Shown: piece after piece, positions 1 through 7,837 of the stretch
Position numbering within the stretch: the first letter of the stretch is position 1
Layout of the letters: each line of letters begins with the position of its first letter
NCBI GenBank assembly: GCA_029975965.1
Contig: JARKOV010000084.1
Location: forward strand, 1-25,762
Direction: 5' to 3'
Source: Anaerolinea sp.
Lineage (GTDB): Bacteria > Chloroflexota > Anaerolineae > Anaerolineales > Anaerolineaceae
Length of the DNA stretch: 25,762 nucleotides
Translations under genes and position numbers: made by a program
Notes under the pieces: generated by a model
Seen by the model: the letters and a program-made list of their open reading frames with translations, nothing else
What the model was told of the DNA's origin: nothing
Databases searched by the model: none

Positions 1-33
1 GGCAACGCGATTGCCGCCGCTGCCCGTATCTAA
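1..33 (+). CDS. C-terminal end of an unidentified protein (partial)
   Basis: Reading from base 1, ten sense codons (GNAIAAAARI) run to a TAA at 31-33, and a hairpin with a T-rich tail begins at once. The terminator directly after the stop is the main reason to believe this is a real gene end. Nothing can be said about its function from ten residues. Confidence 0.5.
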   Translation, partial: GNAIAAAARI

Positions 34-75
34 GGCGGGAAACACCCCTTCAGGCATTTCCCGCCTCTCTTTTCA
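34..75 (+). terminator. Intrinsic terminator of the upstream gene
   Basis: Perfect 9-bp arms GGCGGGAAA (34-42) and TTTCCCGCC (57-65) enclose a 14-base loop and are followed by the pyrimidine-rich tail TCTCTTTTC. It starts on the base after the TAA stop, the usual place for a rho-independent terminator. Confidence 0.75.
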
Positions 76-290
76 TTCCCTGACTTTGGCCCCAAAGAGC
101 CAAAGTCCATTGCCTGTTTTTCACCATCTTCTCCCCTTCACGGGAGGGTTGGGGTGGGTCACTTTCACACCACCAATCGCACCGATTGTAATCCGCCGCT
201 CGCCGGCCAAGCCCTGCGGGCTACGAATCTGAGCCCGGTTGTCCACCGCCGGTCGATCGTCGCTCGAACCTGCTCGGGTGGGTCACATTC
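76..290. other. Non-coding gap with an inverted and a direct repeat
   Basis: No convincing gene lies here. It holds a perfect inverted repeat, GACTTTGGC (82-90) with GCCAAAGTC (99-107), a short hairpin CTCCC/GGGAG (131-146), and an 11-base direct repeat GGGTGGGTCAC at 152-162 and 276-286. The second copy sits just beyond the stop of the minus-strand gene that ends at 291. A 73-codon plus-strand frame overlapping the terminator looks like chance. Confidence 0.5.
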
Positions 291-1037
291 TCACTTCCCC
301 CCGGCGCTGAACGAATAGCGGATCGCATCTTTGCTGCAACCGTCTACACAGTTGCCGCACAAAATGCACTCGCTGTGCTCCATCTTGCTGGCCTGGACCA
401 TGCCGTTCACGTCCAGGCTCATCGGGCAGGTGCGCACGCACGATTTGCAGTCCCCGCAACGCTCCGGCTCGGCCACCAGGCGCAGGCTCGGCCAGCCGAC
501 CAGGTTGCGCAGCTTGCGCCCCAGGATCATGAAAGGCGCCATCCAGCACACCGAGTGGCAGAACGCCCGGCTGCCCACCGCCAGCGACAGGACAAATATC
601 AGCCCGACGACGAAATAATAGACAATGTAATTCACCGGATCAGTCACCGAGACGAACGAGTCCATCCTGTGCAACGGGTTCACCTGCCGGATTCCTCCGG
701 CGGTGACAAAGGCGAGCAGGATCACGCCGACCCATACGCCCCAGATTGCCCATTTGATCCAGTTGCCCTTCTGGCTGACCTTGCGGTCGCGGAGGAAGAG
801 CGCCGCCTCCTGCAACCCGGCGGCGGGGCAGGCCCAGCCGCAGAAAGCCCGCCCAAACAGCAGGGAGGCGATGAACAGCCCGCCGAAGGTGAGCGCGCTG
901 CCGCTCACCACGCCCTGGAAAGCCCCGTCGATGATCAGGTAAGGGGAGAAGTAGTTCAGAATCACCGGAAAAAGCAAAAATGGGATGAAGATCAGGCTGC
1001 GGCGCAGCGTCTGGCGGGGTGAGATGGAACGCACCAT
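291..1037 (-). CDS. NapH/CcoG-like membrane 4Fe-4S protein
   Basis: A 248-residue polytopic membrane protein with several hydrophobic segments (about 15-35, 45-62, 95-115, 137-155). It has the NapH/MauN-type motif FCGWACP at 65-71, a second cysteine pair FCHSVC at 159-164, and a C-terminal double ferredoxin domain: C194, C197, C200, C204 followed by P, then C224, C227, C230, C234. Families with this plan pass electrons between the quinone pool and soluble or periplasmic partners. The exact partner cannot be told. The ATG at 1037 has AGAGGTG upstream and lies 12 bases after the PadR stop, so the two are probably one transcript under PadR control. No nap, cco or nos catalytic gene is nearby, so this is best called an orphan electron-transfer protein. 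Confidence 0.85.
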   Translation of the reverse strand: MVRSISPRQTLRRSLIFIPFLLFPVILNYFSPYLIIDGAFQGVVSGSALTFGGLFIASLLFGRAFCGWACPAAGLQEAALFLRDRKVSQKGNWIKWAIWGVWVGVILLAFVTAGGIRQVNPLHRMDSFVSVTDPVNYIVYYFVVGLIFVLSLAVGSRAFCHSVCWMAPFMILGRKLRNLVGWPSLRLVAEPERCGDCKSCVRTCPMSLDVNGMVQASKMEHSECILCGNCVDGCSKDAIRYSFSAGGK

Positions 1038-1049
1038 GAGGGCACCTCT

Positions 1050-1640
1050 TTAGATCTCGAAATCGAAGGTGTTCGTATAATTCTTGTTCTCCAGGCGCCG
1101 GACGACGCTTTCCAGCCAATGCAGGTTGGCGCGCGCGTTGGCTAAACCGCACTCGAGCGTCAGCATCCAGAAGAAGCGCTCGCGCTCGGTCAGTTGCGCC
1201 TGTGGGGGGAATTTCTGAATGGCCTGCCCGAAGAAAACCTCGCTGACCTGGTCGAAGACTGCCAGCGCGGCGCGCAGTTGCTCCACGCCGCGGCGGAAGA
1301 TGGCCAGCGCTTCTTCGTCGTCGAGCTGGCTGGCGAAAAAGACCTGCACCAGGTTGGCACTGCGCGACTCTTCCGGCGGGATAGGCGTGGTGAGCCAGCG
1401 AGTCAGCTCCGCGCGCCCAGCGGGGGTAATGTGGTACACCTTGCGGTCTGGGCGGCCTTCCTGTTCGACCGTCTCGGTCTCGGCCCAGCCGTTTTCGGCC
1501 AGGCGCGCCAGGCTGCGGTAGATCTGGCTCTGGTCGGCGGCCCAGAAGTGGCGCACCGAAGCGTCGAAAACTTTCTTCAGGTCGTATCCGCTGAAGGGAC
1601 CGTAATTGAGAAAACCCAGGATAGCATGTTCCAGCGACAT
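1050..1640 (-). CDS. PadR-family transcriptional regulator
   Basis: This 196-residue protein has an N-terminal winged helix (about 1-80: start MSLEHAILGFL, then FSGYDLKK, then the recognition region DQSQIYRSLARLAENGW and the wing EGRPDRKVYHITPAG). It is followed by an alpha-helical C-terminal dimerisation domain (about 90-190) of the Vir_act_alpha_C type. PadR proteins are usually repressors that respond to small aromatic or drug-like ligands and bind ATGT/ACAT-type palindromes. An ATATATG-N6-CATATAT palindrome lies over its own -10 element, which suggests autoregulation. The first gene of the pair, it is probably transcribed with the downstream Fe-S membrane protein. The divergent neighbours at 1752-2517 may be targets too. 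Confidence 0.9.
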   Translation of the reverse strand: MSLEHAILGFLNYGPFSGYDLKKVFDASVRHFWAADQSQIYRSLARLAENGWAETETVEQEGRPDRKVYHITPAGRAELTRWLTTPIPPEESRSANLVQVFFASQLDDEEALAIFRRGVEQLRAALAVFDQVSEVFFGQAIQKFPPQAQLTERERFFWMLTLECGLANARANLHWLESVVRRLENKNYTNTFDFEI

Positions 1641-1658
1641 TGTTATATGCCTTATCTT

Positions 1659-1703
1659 ATATATGATTTAACATATATTAGTATAATCCTATATAAAAGT
1701 CAA
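1659..1703 (-). promoter_or_regulatory. PadR promoter with overlapping operator-like palindrome
   Basis: On the minus strand TTGACT (1703-1698) is separated by 17 bases from TAATAT (1680-1675), a good sigma70-type match pointing at the PadR start at 1640. A perfect palindrome ATATATG (1659-1665), ATTTAA, CATATAT (1672-1678) overlaps the -10. On the plus strand TATAAT at 1682-1687 could serve the divergent gene pair, though no good -35 is visible for it. The block is strikingly AT-rich against its surroundings. Confidence 0.7.
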
Positions 1704-1751
1704 GTGGGATTGGCTGTACAATGGTTTAACTCATTGGTTGGAGGGAGGGTT

Positions 1752-2060
1752 GTGAAAATCATCGCCATCGAACATGAGCTGCCGGGCCATACCGCCGCCG
1801 AATTGGCTCCCCACTTGCGCGCCGAGGCCCGCCGGGTGTGGGAATTGCAGCAATCCGGCTTGCTGCGCGAAATCCACTTCCGCGCCGACCGCGAGGAAGC
1901 CGTGCTGGTGCTGGAGTGCGCCGGGCTGGAACAGGCGCGAGAAGCGTTGGGCAGCCTGCCCCTCGTGGGAGCCGGGTTGATCGAGTTTGAGCTGATCCCG
2001 CTCGCGCCCTACCCGGGCCTTGCCCGTTTGTTTGCTCCGGAGGGGTTGCATGACCGGTAA
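1752..2060 (+). CDS. Small muconolactone-isomerase-like protein
   Basis: A 102-residue protein starting at a GTG (1752) just behind a strong GGAGGGAGGG ribosome site. The frame is open further upstream, but that part crosses the PadR promoter and reads as junk. The sequence (KIIAIEHELPG at the start, then RVWELQQSG, EAVLVLECAG, and LPLVGAGLIEFELIPLAPYPG near the end) looks like the small ferredoxin-fold proteins often annotated as muconolactone delta-isomerase-like. The true substrate of such stand-alone members is not known to me, so the enzyme name should be treated as a fold label. It overlaps the next gene by 11 bases, indicating translational coupling with the DDN-family oxidoreductase. 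Confidence 0.7.
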   Translation: MKIIAIEHELPGHTAAELAPHLRAEARRVWELQQSGLLREIHFRADREEAVLVLECAGLEQAREALGSLPLVGAGLIEFELIPLAPYPGLARLFAPEGLHDR

Positions 2061-2517
2061 AAACCGCTCACCGGGGGTCGTCTGGCGCTGGATGCGCCGC
2101 ATGAACCGGCGAGTCGCCCGCATGGTCGAAGCTGGCGCGGGCCCCAGCCGAGTCGTCCTGCTTCTCACCACGCGCGGTAGACAATCAGGGCTGCCGCGCG
2201 CCACGCCGCTGCAATACGAGCAGATCGATGGGGTGTACTACGTTGCCTCTGCGCGCGGGGTGCACGCCGACTGGTATCGCAACATCCTTGCCGACTCGCG
2301 GGTCGAGGTGCAGGTGCGCGAGCGGCATTTCCGCGGTCGGGCCGAAGCGGTCAGCGACCCGGCGCGCGTGGCGGATTTTCTCGCGCTGCGTCTTCAGCAC
2401 CACCCGCTGATGATCGGCGTGTTGATGCGCCTGGAGGGCCTGCCCCTGCGCTACACCCGCGCCGACCTGGAGCGGTTCGCCGCCGGCAAGGCGCTGGTGG
2501 TGATCCGCGAGGAGTAG
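2050..2517 (+). CDS. DDN-family deazaflavin (F420)-dependent oxidoreductase
   Basis: 155 residues from the ATG at 2050, which has GGAGGGG five bases upstream. An upstream in-frame ATG at 2020 lies inside the previous gene and has no such site. The split beta-barrel core is recognisable: VLLLTTRGRQSGLPRATPL (about 36-54), then DGVYYVASARG, DWYRNILADSRVEVQV and HFRGRAEAV. This is the pattern of the Mycobacterium Ddn/nitroreductase-related family that uses the deazaflavin F420H2 to reduce quinones or other acceptors. Whether this organism makes F420 cannot be seen here. Co-transcription with the 1752 gene and divergence from a PadR regulator suggest a small redox or detoxification unit. Confidence 0.85.
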   Translation: MTGKNRSPGVVWRWMRRMNRRVARMVEAGAGPSRVVLLLTTRGRQSGLPRATPLQYEQIDGVYYVASARGVHADWYRNILADSRVEVQVRERHFRGRAEAVSDPARVADFLALRLQHHPLMIGVLMRLEGLPLRYTRADLERFAAGKALVVIREE

Positions 2518-2536
2518 ATGGTAAGAATGCTGTTTA

Positions 2537-2625
2537 TTGCCTTTCGGCAAAACCTTGTTGTTAACGTGAATTTGGGAGAAGGTTCATATGTCACTCGACG
2601 ATCGCTAAGCTCATTCAGAGTGACA
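2537..2625. repeat. Two short inverted repeats at the edge of the AT-rich island
   Basis: TTGCC-TTTC-GGCAA (2537-2550) reads as a GAAA-tetraloop hairpin on the minus strand. TGTCACTC (2589-2596) pairs with GAGTGACA (2618-2625) across 21 bases. They lie between convergent genes (stops at 2517 and 2665) and may act in termination. Neither has a T tract, so this is weak. Otherwise the 147-base gap holds nothing coding. Confidence 0.35.
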
Positions 2626-2664
2626 CAGGTCTCTAATAATCTAGGCCGTATATTTCAACTTATC

Positions 2665-3378
2665 TCACTCTAAAGAGCGGATGAAATTAGCTGTCCGCGA
2701 TACATATTCCTGTTCGATCCATCGGGTAGGGCTACGCTGAATTGACAACTTACCTCCGAATGTTCCAAAAATGGATTGCATATCAGGAGATAAAATTTTT
2801 AATGGTCTTCCCAGGCGATCTTGTCCATATGTGCTGATGCAAACAGCTTTATTCAGTAATCGACTTTCTGGAGAACCCTTCACTAAAATTAATTTATCTT
2901 TCTGGCGCTCTAAAATTCTTTTATGCCGGACATGAAAATTCAGTTTAAAAGTTTCGTCGAGCTCATCGGCTGAAAAGCTATTTGCATAACCGGCTTTTGT
3001 CACTTCAAAATAGCCAAGCAAATATAACGCTGGCTTTGATTCGAAATCCCAACCCGCCAGCCCACAATAAAATATCAACATATCACCATATTGTAAATAA
3101 CGGAGTCCTGCTTTGGGTGGAGTTGGATCACCATAAGTAAATGTAGTGAATTCAGGATCAACGTGCATCGAGGTGTGCGCCATAATGGGTTGGCGATTTT
3201 TCGGGAAATATTCTGCAAGTGGCTTGCCTTGTTTATCGTATGTGTTGCCATAAGTACGAGAGTCCAAATTTTCACAATCAGGGATAGGTAAGTATACAAA
3301 GGACCCATCTTTAAACAATGGTCCTTGAATCCCACCTGATCCCGAATCAACACCTACGCGCAGGAGAGCTATTTTCAT
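2665..3378 (-). CDS. Nmad3-like (nucleotide modification associated domain 3) protein
   Basis: 237 residues from the ATG at 3378. The frame runs further upstream to 3525, but that part is inside the preceding gene and does not read as a domain, while the family start MKIALLRVGVDSGSGG fits exactly here. Family-like landmarks are PLFKDGSFVYLPIPD (about 19-33), HVDPEF, GDMLIFYCGLAGW, LYLLGYFEV, LVKGSPESRLLNKAVCIS and a C-terminal aromatic stretch. I recognise this as the family that Iyer, Aravind and co-workers named Nmad3 from gene-neighbourhood association with DNA-base modification; its biochemical activity is unknown to me. No ribosome site is visible and it overlaps the upstream gene by 32 bases, so translational coupling is likely. 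AT-rich codons contrast sharply with the flanks, suggesting horizontal acquisition. Confidence 0.65.
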   Translation of the reverse strand: MKIALLRVGVDSGSGGIQGPLFKDGSFVYLPIPDCENLDSRTYGNTYDKQGKPLAEYFPKNRQPIMAHTSMHVDPEFTTFTYGDPTPPKAGLRYLQYGDMLIFYCGLAGWDFESKPALYLLGYFEVTKAGYANSFSADELDETFKLNFHVRHKRILERQKDKLILVKGSPESRLLNKAVCISTYGQDRLGRPLKILSPDMQSIFGTFGGKLSIQRSPTRWIEQEYVSRTANFIRSLE

Positions 3379-3997
3379 GATTTTGCTTGTTCTGTAAATT
3401 AGCCAACAAAGTCTGGTATGTATTATACCGGTCAATATCTTTCTTGGGTAACATATTCGGAGGTAGCGCTTCGTCGTAGCTGCTAGAAAAATTACCATTT
3501 GCTGCTGAAGAGGATTTTTGTTCAAAAACCTGGATTAATTCGTTTGTAACGTTGGGCTCCAGAGGGCGTCGCCGCGACCGAAATTTGCTGGCAAATTTGG
3601 CTCTACAACTCTTTCCTTTTACGGAAATGAGCATTTGCTTTAGTAATGGAAAATCGGTTTCAGCATCATTATTAATAATTAATGGTGCACACACATATTT
3701 AAATGGCATTTTACATGGTTGCCATTTCACTTCAGTGCATTTATTTATCACCCTAATCTGATAAATTGGTGGAGTTAGATGAACAAGCTTAAAGCCATCA
3801 GGGCCAGCCTGTGCAAAAGCTAAGCGAGCATCTCTCAACTCTTCGATTTTATGGTGGTTCAGTAGATTATGTTGATGGCATCCCGTAATGCCAAAACTCC
3901 CGAATTCCCAGAAAGGATCGCTTCTCATTTCATCCTTAATGTTGGTCGGTTGGCGAAGAACGACAATAATGACTTTTGGGTTAATAGATTGTTTCAT
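3347..3997 (-). CDS. Unrecognised partner protein of the Nmad3-like gene
   Basis: 216 residues from ATG 3997 (a TTG two codons upstream at 4003 is an alternative). No family is recognised with confidence. It opens with a hydrophobic strand VIIVVLRQP, then a striking WEFGSFGITGCHQHNLL segment (about 32-48) with a Cys-His pair, then ARLAFAQAGPDGFKLVHLTPPI. The middle has MPFKYVCAPLIINND and a basic stretch around KFASKFRSRRRPLEP that could touch nucleic acid, and the C-terminus is polar and low in order. There are no membrane segments or signal peptide. Its 32-base overlap with the Nmad3-like gene implies joint production. Base composition matches its partner, not the neighbours. The function is unknown. 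Confidence 0.7.
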   Translation of the reverse strand: MKQSINPKVIIVVLRQPTNIKDEMRSDPFWEFGSFGITGCHQHNLLNHHKIEELRDARLAFAQAGPDGFKLVHLTPPIYQIRVINKCTEVKWQPCKMPFKYVCAPLIINNDAETDFPLLKQMLISVKGKSCRAKFASKFRSRRRPLEPNVTNELIQVFEQKSSSAANGNFSSSYDEALPPNMLPKKDIDRYNTYQTLLANLQNKQNHENSSPARRC

Positions 3998-4025
3998 TGT
4001 CAACTCTTGAGTAAAAAATTCTGGT

Positions 4026-5927
4026 TTATCTTCCCAACAGCGGAAACTCGCCGATGCGCAGGTTGGTGCAGCCGTAGGGGATCAAAGTCAGCTCCTCCAG
4101 CGGCTCCTCCGAGCGCACCGGCGAGAGCGGCGCATCGGCGGCGCTGCCCCCCTGCATGCCCCATTCGGGCAGGCGCCTGCCCATCACCCGCGCCAGCAGC
4201 GGCGCGCCGGCAGGAGAGAAAGGCGCATCGCCCAGGGGTCGCTGCTCGAAGCGCACCCCCAATCCCGGGCGCTGCGGGTCGAGCTGCAGGGCGTAGTTCC
4301 AGGGGGTGGTGGGGTGCACCTCCCAATCGGCGTGGGGCAGCTCGCGCAGCGGACGGTCGGCGTGAATTTGCCGCCAGTCCTCGCCGGTTTTGAGCGCGAA
4401 TAACAGCGGGCCGCGCAGGAGCGCCACCGAGCGGTTGTACCCGCGCCGCGCCTCCACTTGCCCCGGCAGGGTCAGGGTGAAGCGCGTCTCGACCTGCCAG
4501 GCTCGCTCCAGCTTGAAGAAGGTGCCCGGCGCGGGGTGGTGGACCTCGCCGCCGATCACCAGTTGGGCGCCTGCCGCCCAGGCCGGGATGCGCAGCCACA
4601 GCGCGAAGCGCCGCTCGGTTCCCTCCGGCAGCCGCACCCGAAAGCGCAATTCGTCCCGGAAGGGGTACTCCGTGTCCAGCTCCACCGCCACCGGTCCGCC
4701 GCCGACCTGCGCCTGCACCCGCGAAGGCGCGTAAGCGACCGCCGCCAGCCCGCCGTCTGGGCTGCGCATCCACAGGTGCGCGGCGAACTTGGGCCAGCCC
4801 TGGCTCAGGTTGGCGGTGCAGCAGCCGTAGTTGGGTTCCAGCCCAAAAAGGTTCGACTCGGGGCCGTTGGTGTTCCATTCGCGCTCGCGCAGGCTGCACT
4901 CCACCTGGTTGACCTGCTGGTCGTACTGGTGCGCCCACATGTCCGGCGAAAAAGTGGCCGGCAGCGCGTTGAATATCACCTGTTCCAGGCGGTCGCCGAA
5001 GAACGGGTCGCCGAACGCCGCCAGCAGGTGCTCGAGGGAATAAGCGTACTCGACCACAGCGCACAGCTCGCTGCCCTGGGTGGGGCGCAGACCCGCCAGG
5101 CACTCGTCGCCGGTGAACATGCCGGTCGGCATGCCGTGGTAACGGTCGAGCTGCTCGACGATGCGGTACGCCGCAGCGCGATCGGCTTCATCGCCGGTCA
5201 GCCGCCACCACAAGCCGTGGGCCTTGACCGCCATGGCGTTGTTGACCACGTGGCTCATGTAGTTCCAGCGCCCCGCTTCGGTGGGTCGGGTGCAGGGCCA
5301 GCGCTTGAAAAAATCGCCCCAGTGGAAGCCCTGGGCCTGCAGCTTGACGGCCAGCTCCAGCAGCCAGCCCGCCGCGCTGCGCTCGTACAGGTAGTAAATG
5401 GCGATCAGCCCTTCGAACCAGCGGAAATGCCCCCAGTTGAACAGCGGGCGCTGGTCGATCAGGCGGTCGAGATTGCGCAGGCAGCCCTCCAGCGCCTGCA
5501 AGGCGCGCTCGTCGCCGCTGGCTTCGTGGTACTGCGCCAGCACCTTGCTCACCAGCAGCACGGCCCACAGGTCATAGCCGGGCGGAGGAACGGGCGCGCC
5601 GCTGCGCGGGTCGCTGACCACCGGGCCGAGCCAGCCGTCCGTCTGCCGGCGCGCCAGCAGGCTCTCGACCCTCCCGGTTACCTTTGCCTTCAGCGCCGGG
5701 TCGTCGAGCAGGAAAGCCAGCGGGATGACCCCGTCCAGCCAGTAAGGCGCGCGCTCCCAGCCCTCGGCCTGCCCGCCGAACCACTGGCTGTCTTTGACGT
5801 CGGGCCAGAATTCGTCCAGGTGCCCGCTGAGCCCGTCCGCCTGGATGCGCAACTGGCGCAGTAGCCACCCCTCCGGTCGCACGCTGCCCAGCGGCAAAGG
5901 GGTAAACGAAAGCGGGTGCAGGCTCAT
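4026..5927 (-). CDS. GH127-family glycoside hydrolase (beta-L-arabinofuranosidase-like)
   Basis: 633 residues, the usual length of the DUF1680/GH127 family. The N-terminal half is an (alpha/alpha)6-barrel (YWLDGVIPLAFLL around 62-74, QTDGWLGP around 95-102, NWGHFRWFEGL around 164-174). The signature of the Cys-dependent, zinc-binding retaining mechanism described for Bifidobacterium HypBA1 is present: E287-L-C289 and the paired cysteines C369-C370 in YGCCTAN. E275 in the conserved TGDE stretch may be the acid/base. The C-terminal part is a beta-sandwich. There is no signal peptide, so it should act in the cytoplasm on imported oligosaccharides. It starts 11 bases after the second ABC subunit, in one operon. 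The exact sugar is uncertain, since the family also includes other specificities. Confidence 0.88.
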   Translation of the reverse strand: MSLHPLSFTPLPLGSVRPEGWLLRQLRIQADGLSGHLDEFWPDVKDSQWFGGQAEGWERAPYWLDGVIPLAFLLDDPALKAKVTGRVESLLARRQTDGWLGPVVSDPRSGAPVPPPGYDLWAVLLVSKVLAQYHEASGDERALQALEGCLRNLDRLIDQRPLFNWGHFRWFEGLIAIYYLYERSAAGWLLELAVKLQAQGFHWGDFFKRWPCTRPTEAGRWNYMSHVVNNAMAVKAHGLWWRLTGDEADRAAAYRIVEQLDRYHGMPTGMFTGDECLAGLRPTQGSELCAVVEYAYSLEHLLAAFGDPFFGDRLEQVIFNALPATFSPDMWAHQYDQQVNQVECSLREREWNTNGPESNLFGLEPNYGCCTANLSQGWPKFAAHLWMRSPDGGLAAVAYAPSRVQAQVGGGPVAVELDTEYPFRDELRFRVRLPEGTERRFALWLRIPAWAAGAQLVIGGEVHHPAPGTFFKLERAWQVETRFTLTLPGQVEARRGYNRSVALLRGPLLFALKTGEDWRQIHADRPLRELPHADWEVHPTTPWNYALQLDPQRPGLGVRFEQRPLGDAPFSPAGAPLLARVMGRRLPEWGMQGGSAADAPLSPVRSEEPLEELTLIPYGCTNLRIGEFPLLGR

Positions 5928-5938
5928 CGGACCCTCCC

Positions 5939-7774
5939 TCAGGCGATGGTTTTCTTGAATTGTTTTTCGTACAGGTTGCGGTAGACGCCGTCTTGCGCCA
6001 GAAGCTCTTCATGCCCGCCCTGTTCGACGATGCAGCCGTCCTGGATGACGTAGATCGTGTCGGCGCTCTGGATCGTGCTCAGGCGGTGGGCGATGATCAC
6101 CGCCGTGCGCCCCTGCAGCAGGCGTTCGAGCGCCTGTTGGATGAGCGCCTCGCTGACCGTGTCGATGTTGGCGGTGGCTTCGTCCAGGATCAGGATGCGC
6201 GGGTCGACCAGCACGGCGCGCGCGATGCAGACCAACTGGCGCTGCCCCACCGAGAGGTTGGCGGCGTTTTCCAGCACGGCGGTCTGGTAACCGTCGGGCA
6301 GCCCCTGGATGAATTCGTGCGCGTTGGCCATGCGCGCCGCCTCTTCCACCTCGGCTTCGGTCGCGTCGGGGCGGCCAAAGCGGATGTTCTCGAGGATCGT
6401 CCCGGCGAAGAGGAACGAGTCCTGGGGCACGACGCCGACCTGCCGGCGCAGCGAGCCCTGGCGGACGCTGCGCACGTCGATGCCGTCGATGCACACCGCG
6501 CCTTCGCTGGCCTCGTAGAAGCGCGCGGCCAGGTTGGCGATGGTCGATTTCCCCGCCCCGGTCGGGCCGACCAGCGCAGCGCGCCTGCCCGGCTGGATGG
6601 TCAGGTTGACGTTGTGCAGCACCTCGGGCGTGTCGGGGCGGTAGCGAAACGAGACGTTTTTGAACTCCACCAGCCCCTCGATGGGCGGCATGTCGATGGC
6701 GTCCGGGGCGTCCTGCACATCGGGCGGGGTGTCCAGCACCTTGAGCACCTGCTCTCCGCCGGCCATCGCCGACTGCATGGTGGTGTAGAGCCGGCTGAGC
6801 TCCTGGATGGGTTGGAAGAAGCGCGAGACGTAGGAGAGGAAGGCCACCAGCACGCCCAGCGTCACCTCGCCGTTGGTCACCGCCCGCCCGCCGAACCAGA
6901 GCACCAGCGCGGTGGCCAGCGTGCCGAGGAACTCGATGGCAGGCATGTAGATGAACGAGAGCGACATGGCGTTGATGTGCGCGTCGCGGTTGACCACGTT
7001 GACCTCGCGGAAGCGCTCCTGGGTGGCCTCTTCCTGCGCAAAAGCCTGGATCACGCGAATGCCGGCGATCTCCTCCGCCAGGTTGCCCACCACCCGCGCC
7101 ACGCTGGAGCGCGTCTCGCGGAAGGCCGACTGGGCGTGCCGGGCGAAGATCACCGTGGCCAGCACCATCAGCGGGACGACGAGGAAGGCGATGGCCGCCA
7201 GGCGCGGATCGAGTGAGAGCATGATCCACACGATGCCGATGAGGATGAAGGTGTCGCCGATGAAGGTGATCCAGCCTTGCGAGAGCAGCTCGTTGATCAC
7301 CGAGACGTCGTTGATCAAGCGCGAGACGGTCACGCCCACGATGTGGGTGTCGTGGTAGCTCAGCGAGAGCTGGTTGAGGTGGCGGAAGAGCACCGCGCGC
7401 AGGTTGCTCAACACCCGCTGCCCCACGCGCGAGAGCAGGTACTGTTGCCCGGCGCTGGCGGCGTACAGCCCCACGTAAGCCGCCCCGGTCACCAGCACGA
7501 TGCGCACCAGGCCGGGGTAATCGCCGGCAGTGATGTACTGGTCGATGACCAGCTTGAGCAGGTACGGGATGAGCAGGGTCAGGCCGGTGGCGGCGAGCAT
7601 GGCCAGGAAAGCCACGGTCAGCGGGCGCCAGTGCGGGCGCAGGAAAACGAGCAGCCGCGCCATCACCCGCGGGTTGAACGCCTGCCCGCGGTGATCGGCC
7701 CCTGCGCCGAAGCTGTCCAGTAAAAATCCGGGGCCGCCCCCCATGCCCCCGCCGCCGCCGATAGTAAAACTCAT
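5939..7774 (-). CDS. ABC exporter half-transporter, subunit B (canonical Walker B)
   Basis: 611 residues: a glycine-rich N-terminus (GGGGGMGGG at 7-14), six membrane helices (about 50-310), then the nucleotide-binding domain with Walker A GPTGAGKST (403-411), signature LSVGQ (507-511), Walker B ILILDE with catalytic E532, and H-loop H563. The signature has Val in place of the first Gly of LSGGQ. That is the pattern of the partner whose signature completes a degenerate ATP site in heterodimeric exporters such as TM287/288. It follows subunit A by 63 bases and precedes the GH127 gene by 11. ABC exporters of this class move lipids, peptides or drugs out, so a direct role in sugar uptake is not implied. 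Confidence 0.9.
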   Translation of the reverse strand: MSFTIGGGGGMGGGPGFLLDSFGAGADHRGQAFNPRVMARLLVFLRPHWRPLTVAFLAMLAATGLTLLIPYLLKLVIDQYITAGDYPGLVRIVLVTGAAYVGLYAASAGQQYLLSRVGQRVLSNLRAVLFRHLNQLSLSYHDTHIVGVTVSRLINDVSVINELLSQGWITFIGDTFILIGIVWIMLSLDPRLAAIAFLVVPLMVLATVIFARHAQSAFRETRSSVARVVGNLAEEIAGIRVIQAFAQEEATQERFREVNVVNRDAHINAMSLSFIYMPAIEFLGTLATALVLWFGGRAVTNGEVTLGVLVAFLSYVSRFFQPIQELSRLYTTMQSAMAGGEQVLKVLDTPPDVQDAPDAIDMPPIEGLVEFKNVSFRYRPDTPEVLHNVNLTIQPGRRAALVGPTGAGKSTIANLAARFYEASEGAVCIDGIDVRSVRQGSLRRQVGVVPQDSFLFAGTILENIRFGRPDATEAEVEEAARMANAHEFIQGLPDGYQTAVLENAANLSVGQRQLVCIARAVLVDPRILILDEATANIDTVSEALIQQALERLLQGRTAVIIAHRLSTIQSADTIYVIQDGCIVEQGGHEELLAQDGVYRNLYEKQFKKTIA

Positions 7775-7837
7775 CCGTTGGTCCTCTGCTTCTTGATTGG
7801 AGTGAATGGGCGCGTTTGCCCATACACCCTGGAAAAT

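Noticed and set aside
1194..1751. N-terminal extension of the 1752 gene through the PadR gene
   Set aside because: The upstream part is antisense to PadR and crosses its promoter; the GTG at 1752 has a strong ribosome site and fits the family length.
3347..3378. Overlap of the two island genes as a frameshifted single gene
   Set aside because: Each has its own complete domain-like start, and the downstream protein begins with the family N-terminus at its ATG, so two coupled genes explain it better.
4458..5864. Long plus-strand open frame (468 codons) opposite the GH127 gene
   Set aside because: It is the antisense shadow of a high-GC gene: Arg/Ala/Gln/Val/His-rich with no domain, while the minus-strand frame has clear GH127 motifs.
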